Of a stretch of DNA of 64,000 nt, positions 61,053 to 64,000 are shown in pieces. The stretch is from VRUE01 sp035605695. Lineage in GTDB: Bacteria; Actinomycetota; Thermoleophilia; Solirubrobacterales; 70-9. The notes beneath the pieces are model-generated. The model was given only the letters and a program-made list of their open reading frames with translations, had not been told where the DNA came from and did no database searches. Numbering within the stretch: the stretch's first letter is position 1; the number at the start of each line of letters is the position of its first letter. The position numbers and the translations under genes are program-made. The stretch lies in NCBI GenBank assembly GCA_035605695.1, contig DATNGZ010000041.1:1-64000 (forward strand), in the 5' to 3' direction.

Positions 61053-61700
61053 GTGAGACCAATAAAGATACTCGGCCTTGCTGCCATTGCAGCTCTGGCC
61101 GCAATGGCGTTCGTCGCTGCAACCGCGTCGGCGGACGCATTCTGTGAGACATCGGGGTTGCATGCTGGCGAATGCCCTGCAGGTAAAATCCTTGTACCGG
61201 GCAAATTGCTCAAAGCGTTAGCAACAAATCCCTTACTCTTAGATGCCAGCGGAAACATACTGGAGGAATGCGGAATAGGACACGCATTAGCTACGGTGGG
61301 TACGAGTTCTGCGCCGCATACCGGCGTTAAATTCACCATTAATTCGCTCGAATGGTTAAATTGTAAAGGTCAGTGCTCGACGGTTACGTCAAATGCGCTC
61401 CCGTATCCTGGGGAAGCATTAGCCTTAGCATTACTGGCCCATATCACCAGTTCGGGCACAACCACCCTAAGTGGCTGCAGCATTTTCAACCTAAAATGTA
61501 CATATAAATTGCCTGGTGCCAACGGCTCAGGATTACTTAAAATTGAATCAGACTTACTGGTTGCCGAAAAAGTAGAACTTGCACGTACAACGCCGTGTAA
61601 CTTCGAAGAAGTATTCCCAGCGAAAGGCTTCTGGGACGCCAAATATTTAACGGTGTTACACAATACTGAAATCCCAGTATACATCGCCGCGTTACCGTAA
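61053..61700 (+). CDS. Secreted TTA-rich protein, paralogue 2 (unknown function)
   Basis: 215 residues from GTG 61053, with GGAGA upstream. Signal peptide MRPIKILGLAAIAALAAMAF, cleaved near ASA. The mature start SADAFCETSGLHAGECPAGK and the end FWDAKYLTVLHN with terminal VYIAALP align with the protein at 53417. Eight cysteines suggest disulfides outside the cell. Thirteen leucines use TTA, none in the signal peptide. It shares the promoter block and hairpin terminator layout with its paralogue. Function unknown. Confidence 0.75.
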   Translation: MRPIKILGLAAIAALAAMAFVAATASADAFCETSGLHAGECPAGKILVPGKLLKALATNPLLLDASGNILEECGIGHALATVGTSSAPHTGVKFTINSLEWLNCKGQCSTVTSNALPYPGEALALALLAHITSSGTTTLSGCSIFNLKCTYKLPGANGSGLLKIESDLLVAEKVELARTTPCNFEEVFPAKGFWDAKYLTVLHNTEIPVYIAALP

Positions 61701-61750
61701 CAGGAGTCGATCGGATGATCGCTAGGTAGCGTTCGTCCGACGAAGTTTCG

Positions 61751-61786
61751 AAGGAGGGCCCGGGCCATACGGCGCGGGCCCTCCTT
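61751..61786 (+). terminator. GC hairpin after the second TTA-rich gene
   Basis: AAGGAGGGCCCG (61751-61762) pairs with CGGGCCCTCCTT (61775-61786) across 12 nt. No U-tract. Confidence 0.65.
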
Positions 61787-61818
61787 CCCGAACGCGCCAG
61801 AAGCTTCGGCTGCGTACC

Positions 61819-61847
61819 TTGACAGGACTTCAGTCGTATATTAGATT
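61819..61847 (+). promoter_or_regulatory. Consensus-like promoter of the collagen-like gene
   Basis: TTGACA (61819-61824), 17 bp, TAGATT (61842-61847). This gives a leader of about 105 nt before ATG 61960. Confidence 0.65.
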
Positions 61848-61959
61848 TAGTTCAAGGGAGGACCGCGGCGAGCGAGACTGCTCGGCGCAATTAAGACAAC
61901 GCGCGGCGCCCGCGCTGATACGCCACTGCAACGCAGGAGCAGGGGGAGGAGCAGATTCA

Positions 61960-62811
61960 ATGTTGGCAACGCTACGCATGAGATTCGGAATTCCTGGGGT
62001 AATAGCAGTAATCGCGCTGGTATTTGCCTTGACTGGAGGCGCGCTTGCCGGAGTTGGCGGCTACGCAACGAGCTCAAAAGGAAAGGTCAAGAAGGTGCCC
62101 GGGCCGCGAGGACCCCAGGGCAAGCCAGGTGCGCAGGGACCGATCGGTCCTGCTGGACCTGCTGGCTCCAACGGTACTAGTGGAACGCCAGGAGCGCCGG
62201 GTAAAGACGGCAGGAGTGTAACCGTCGGTGAAATAGAACCTGGTGAGGAAAGGTGCGAAGAACGCGGCGGGATCATCGTTGCGGAGGAAGGCGCCGGACC
62301 GGGTAAGGAAGTCTGTAACGGCGCGGAAGGCTCGCCCTGGACCGCCGGCGGAACTTTGCCCGCGGGGAAGACGGAGACAGGCGCGTGGTCCTTCGCGGGC
62401 AGGGGCTTTGCGGGACCGCCCGCAACAGCCTTCGCGACTGTTTCATTCCCAGTTCCGTTGTCTTCACCGCTGCCCGAAGAAAACGTGCATTTGATCGGTT
62501 ACTCGGTCGAACACGAAGGGGAAACGCAAGAAGAAATAGAAGAACGGGAAGAAAAAGAAGCTGAAGAATTCGAAATGTGTGATGACGGCGAAGGCGAAGT
62601 GGCGTCAGAGCAGAATCCAGAGGCGGACCTAGGACAGCTGTGTGTGTTCGTCGGGTCTCCGTTTGTTGGCGCAACCGAATCTACCCACATTCTCATCGAG
62701 AAAAGCTTTGGGGCGGGCGGAATTGGTAAGGCCGGAGGCAATCTCCATATTGTCGGATACGGAGCAAACGAACTCGTTGTTTTTGGAACCTTTGCGGTGA
62801 CCGCGCCGTAA
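61960..62811 (+). CDS. Collagen-like (Gly-X-Y repeat) surface protein
   Basis: 283 residues from ATG 61960, with GGGGAGGAG upstream; the frame extends upstream, but that part overlaps the promoter. A membrane/signal segment (IPGVIAVIALVFALTGGALA) is followed by a Gly-X-Y tract at residues 48-84 (GPRGPQGKPGAQGPIGPAGP, then AGSNGTSGTPGAPGKDG). A C-terminal beta-type domain follows, with a very acidic EEIEEREEKEAEEFE stretch in its middle. Collagen-like tracts trimerise and present C-terminal domains outside the cell. Ends FGTFAVTAP. Confidence 0.8.
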   Translation: MLATLRMRFGIPGVIAVIALVFALTGGALAGVGGYATSSKGKVKKVPGPRGPQGKPGAQGPIGPAGPAGSNGTSGTPGAPGKDGRSVTVGEIEPGEERCEERGGIIVAEEGAGPGKEVCNGAEGSPWTAGGTLPAGKTETGAWSFAGRGFAGPPATAFATVSFPVPLSSPLPEENVHLIGYSVEHEGETQEEIEEREEKEAEEFEMCDDGEGEVASEQNPEADLGQLCVFVGSPFVGATESTHILIEKSFGAGGIGKAGGNLHIVGYGANELVVFGTFAVTAP

Positions 62812-62824
62812 CGGTTGATGCGTA

Positions 62825-62855
62825 GGCTCGGAGTGCGCAAGCGGCGCTCCGAGCC
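62825..62855 (+). terminator. GC hairpin after the collagen-like gene
   Basis: GGCTCGGAG (62825-62833) pairs with CTCCGAGCC (62847-62855); the loop can pair further (GC/GC). No U-tract. Confidence 0.6.
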
Positions 62856-62898
62856 GACGTTGCTCATATCTTCATAGGTAGGACGTGAAAGAGCAAAG

Positions 62899-64000
62899 AT
62901 GAAACGTACTGCATATTGGGCTGGACCAAGATCCTGTATTGGTGTTCTTGGCTTGACGGTGAGCTCGCTTGTCACGGTTTTGCTAATTGCGTCGCCTGTG
63001 TTCGCTGCTACCGTAACGACCGATCGCCCGTTGCTCTTTAGATTCGACGGCAGCGAATCCTCGGTTGGGTTCTTTACGGCGCCGTTGGCCATCGCCGCTA
63101 ATGAACTGACTGGCGACGTCTACGTGATCAATGCCGCCGGGGCTGGAAAAGGCCCAGGGGTTTTCGATAAAGAAAGGGCAATCTGCAGGTTCAACGCAGA
63201 AGGCGAAGCGGAGAATTTTTCCGCTCTTGGTGAATCGTGCCTGGACGGCAGCCAGAAACCAGACAATGCCTCATTTGGCGTCGAAGGGTTCTTTTCGTCC
63301 GGCGCCTTCCGCTCTGATATTGCCGTCGACAATTCTGCTGTCAACCCAGGCAGAATCTACGTCAGCGAAGAAGGCGGCTCCGTACATGCCTTCTCCCCAG
63401 ACGGCAGCTATCTCTGGACCTTGCCACAAAATACAGCTCGTCCTTGTGGTATCGCGGTTGACGCAGAAGGGCACCTTTGGGTTGGGAATGGCTACGGCAG
63501 CGGCATTACGGGATCCGAAGTCCTTGAGTTCGCCAGCACCGGTAGTCCCCCGGCGCAGATTGGCTCATTTCAGACGACCAACAGCAGTAAGTTGCCCTGC
63601 CGCCTTGCCGTCGACATGGGAGGACAAGGCGTATACGTGGGTCTTGAGGGTGGTGGTTCGGGATTGGATAAATACTTTAAAAAAAGCTATGACACCACTC
63701 TTTCCACTAGTTCGCCGTTTGATGTCACGGTCGATCAATCGAAACTCGATGGGCATATTTTTGCCATCAACTCTACGAACTTCTCCGAGTACAAACCTTG
63801 TGAATCCGTCCACTGTCCAGTTAATGAGGTCCCCGGCAGCCCCTTTGGCCATGATCTCATAGGCAGCGCACGGGGTGTCGCATTTAACCCTATGAAGGAC
63901 TGGGTGTATGTCTCCGACAAGGCCTCCAATACCGTCAAGGTGTTCGGGCCGGTAACCACTGGTACTGCGCCCGACGTGGGCACGCAACCCAGTGAACCGG
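62899..64000 (+). CDS. Secreted NHL-type beta-propeller protein, N-terminal part
   Basis: The frame is open from ATG 62899 to the window edge (367 codons), so the gene continues outside. Signal peptide: VLGLTVSSLVTVLLIASPVF, cleaved after AAT-like text. Repeated propeller units follow: LAIAANELTGDVYVINAAGA, DIAVDNSAVNPGRIYVSEEG, GIAVDAEGHLWVGNG, DVTVDQSKLDGHIFAIN and GVAFNPMKDWVYVSDKASNT, each with the NHL pattern (xAVDxxxxxxYVxD). These are extracellular proteins, often very long, of unknown function in this lineage. It begins 43 bp after the hairpin of the collagen-like gene. Confidence 0.82.
   Translation, partial: MKRTAYWAGPRSCIGVLGLTVSSLVTVLLIASPVFAATVTTDRPLLFRFDGSESSVGFFTAPLAIAANELTGDVYVINAAGAGKGPGVFDKERAICRFNAEGEAENFSALGESCLDGSQKPDNASFGVEGFFSSGAFRSDIAVDNSAVNPGRIYVSEEGGSVHAFSPDGSYLWTLPQNTARPCGIAVDAEGHLWVGNGYGSGITGSEVLEFASTGSPPAQIGSFQTTNSSKLPCRLAVDMGGQGVYVGLEGGGSGLDKYFKKSYDTTLSTSSPFDVTVDQSKLDGHIFAINSTNFSEYKPCESVHCPVNEVPGSPFGHDLIGSARGVAFNPMKDWVYVSDKASNTVKVFGPVTTGTAPDVGTQPSEP

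Overview
The window is GC-rich (roughly two thirds G+C), gene-dense bacterial DNA with many GTG and TTG starts. Gene content points to Actinomycetota: an actinobacterial-type integration host factor, an FprA-like ferredoxin reductase, a HemQ-type chlorite dismutase family protein, a DUF4235-like/holin/DUF3618 cassette, and many apparently leaderless genes. The many short secreted proteins with MRxIKxLGLA-type signal peptides suggest Thermoleophilia (Solirubrobacterales-like). That lineage is inference. No rRNA, tRNA, CRISPR array, insertion sequence or prophage was recognised.

Layout. 1-3.3 kb: acyl-CoA carboxylase end, beta-keto acid cleavage enzyme, class III CoA-transferase and MerR regulator, a catabolic operon. 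3.3-8.7 kb: a large cyclase/ATPase regulator divergent from an SDR, then a nitrilase-family hydrolase and a TetR regulator. 8.7-11.6 kb: small membrane proteins, then BolA, monothiol glutaredoxin and an A-type Fe-S carrier, then DegV. 11.6-18.5 kb: glycosyltransferase/flippase fusion, large membrane protein, HemQ, a PAS-like Zn-finger protein, FprA. 18.6-27.4 kb: tandem winged-helix regulator, a 630-bp non-coding stretch with strong stem-loops, metH, aldehyde dehydrogenase, PQQ-type sugar dehydrogenase and a lipoprotein. 27.6-33.4 kb: two MlaE-type permeases, their ATPase, an MMPL transporter and a TlpA-like protein. 33.4-41.8 kb: B3/4 protein, mIHF, alpha-oxoamine synthase, AlkA-like glycosylase and a PAS-GAF-GGDEF-EAL protein. 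41.8-53.2 kb: ThiXYZ-like ABC transporter, TauE exporter, Rrf2, CoxE/MoxR pair, PPK2 and two cation exchangers. 53.4-64 kb: an accessory secretome region with unusually TTA-rich secreted proteins, paralogous lipoproteins, a collagen-like protein, an NHL-type protein, a frameshifted gene and a decayed typA remnant, with an acyl-CoA dehydrogenase in the middle.

Cross-cutting signals. (1) Near-identical TTGRCTGRYCAGYCAR palindromes lie before the nitrilase-TetR operon, the aldehyde dehydrogenase and the acyl-CoA dehydrogenase, suggesting one TetR (FadR-like) regulon over 50 kb. (2) At least thirteen genes have a TANNNT-like -10 hexamer 6-8 nt before the start codon (leaderless), including two divergent pairs whose start codons are only 23-25 bp apart and whose -10 boxes overlap by two bases. 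(3) Four long inverted repeats of about 100-180 bp occur; two lie in frame inside membrane-protein genes. (4) Secreted protein genes at 53.4, 56.1 and 61.1 kb use TTA for leucine heavily in their mature parts; two share a promoter block, and each is followed by a long GC hairpin.
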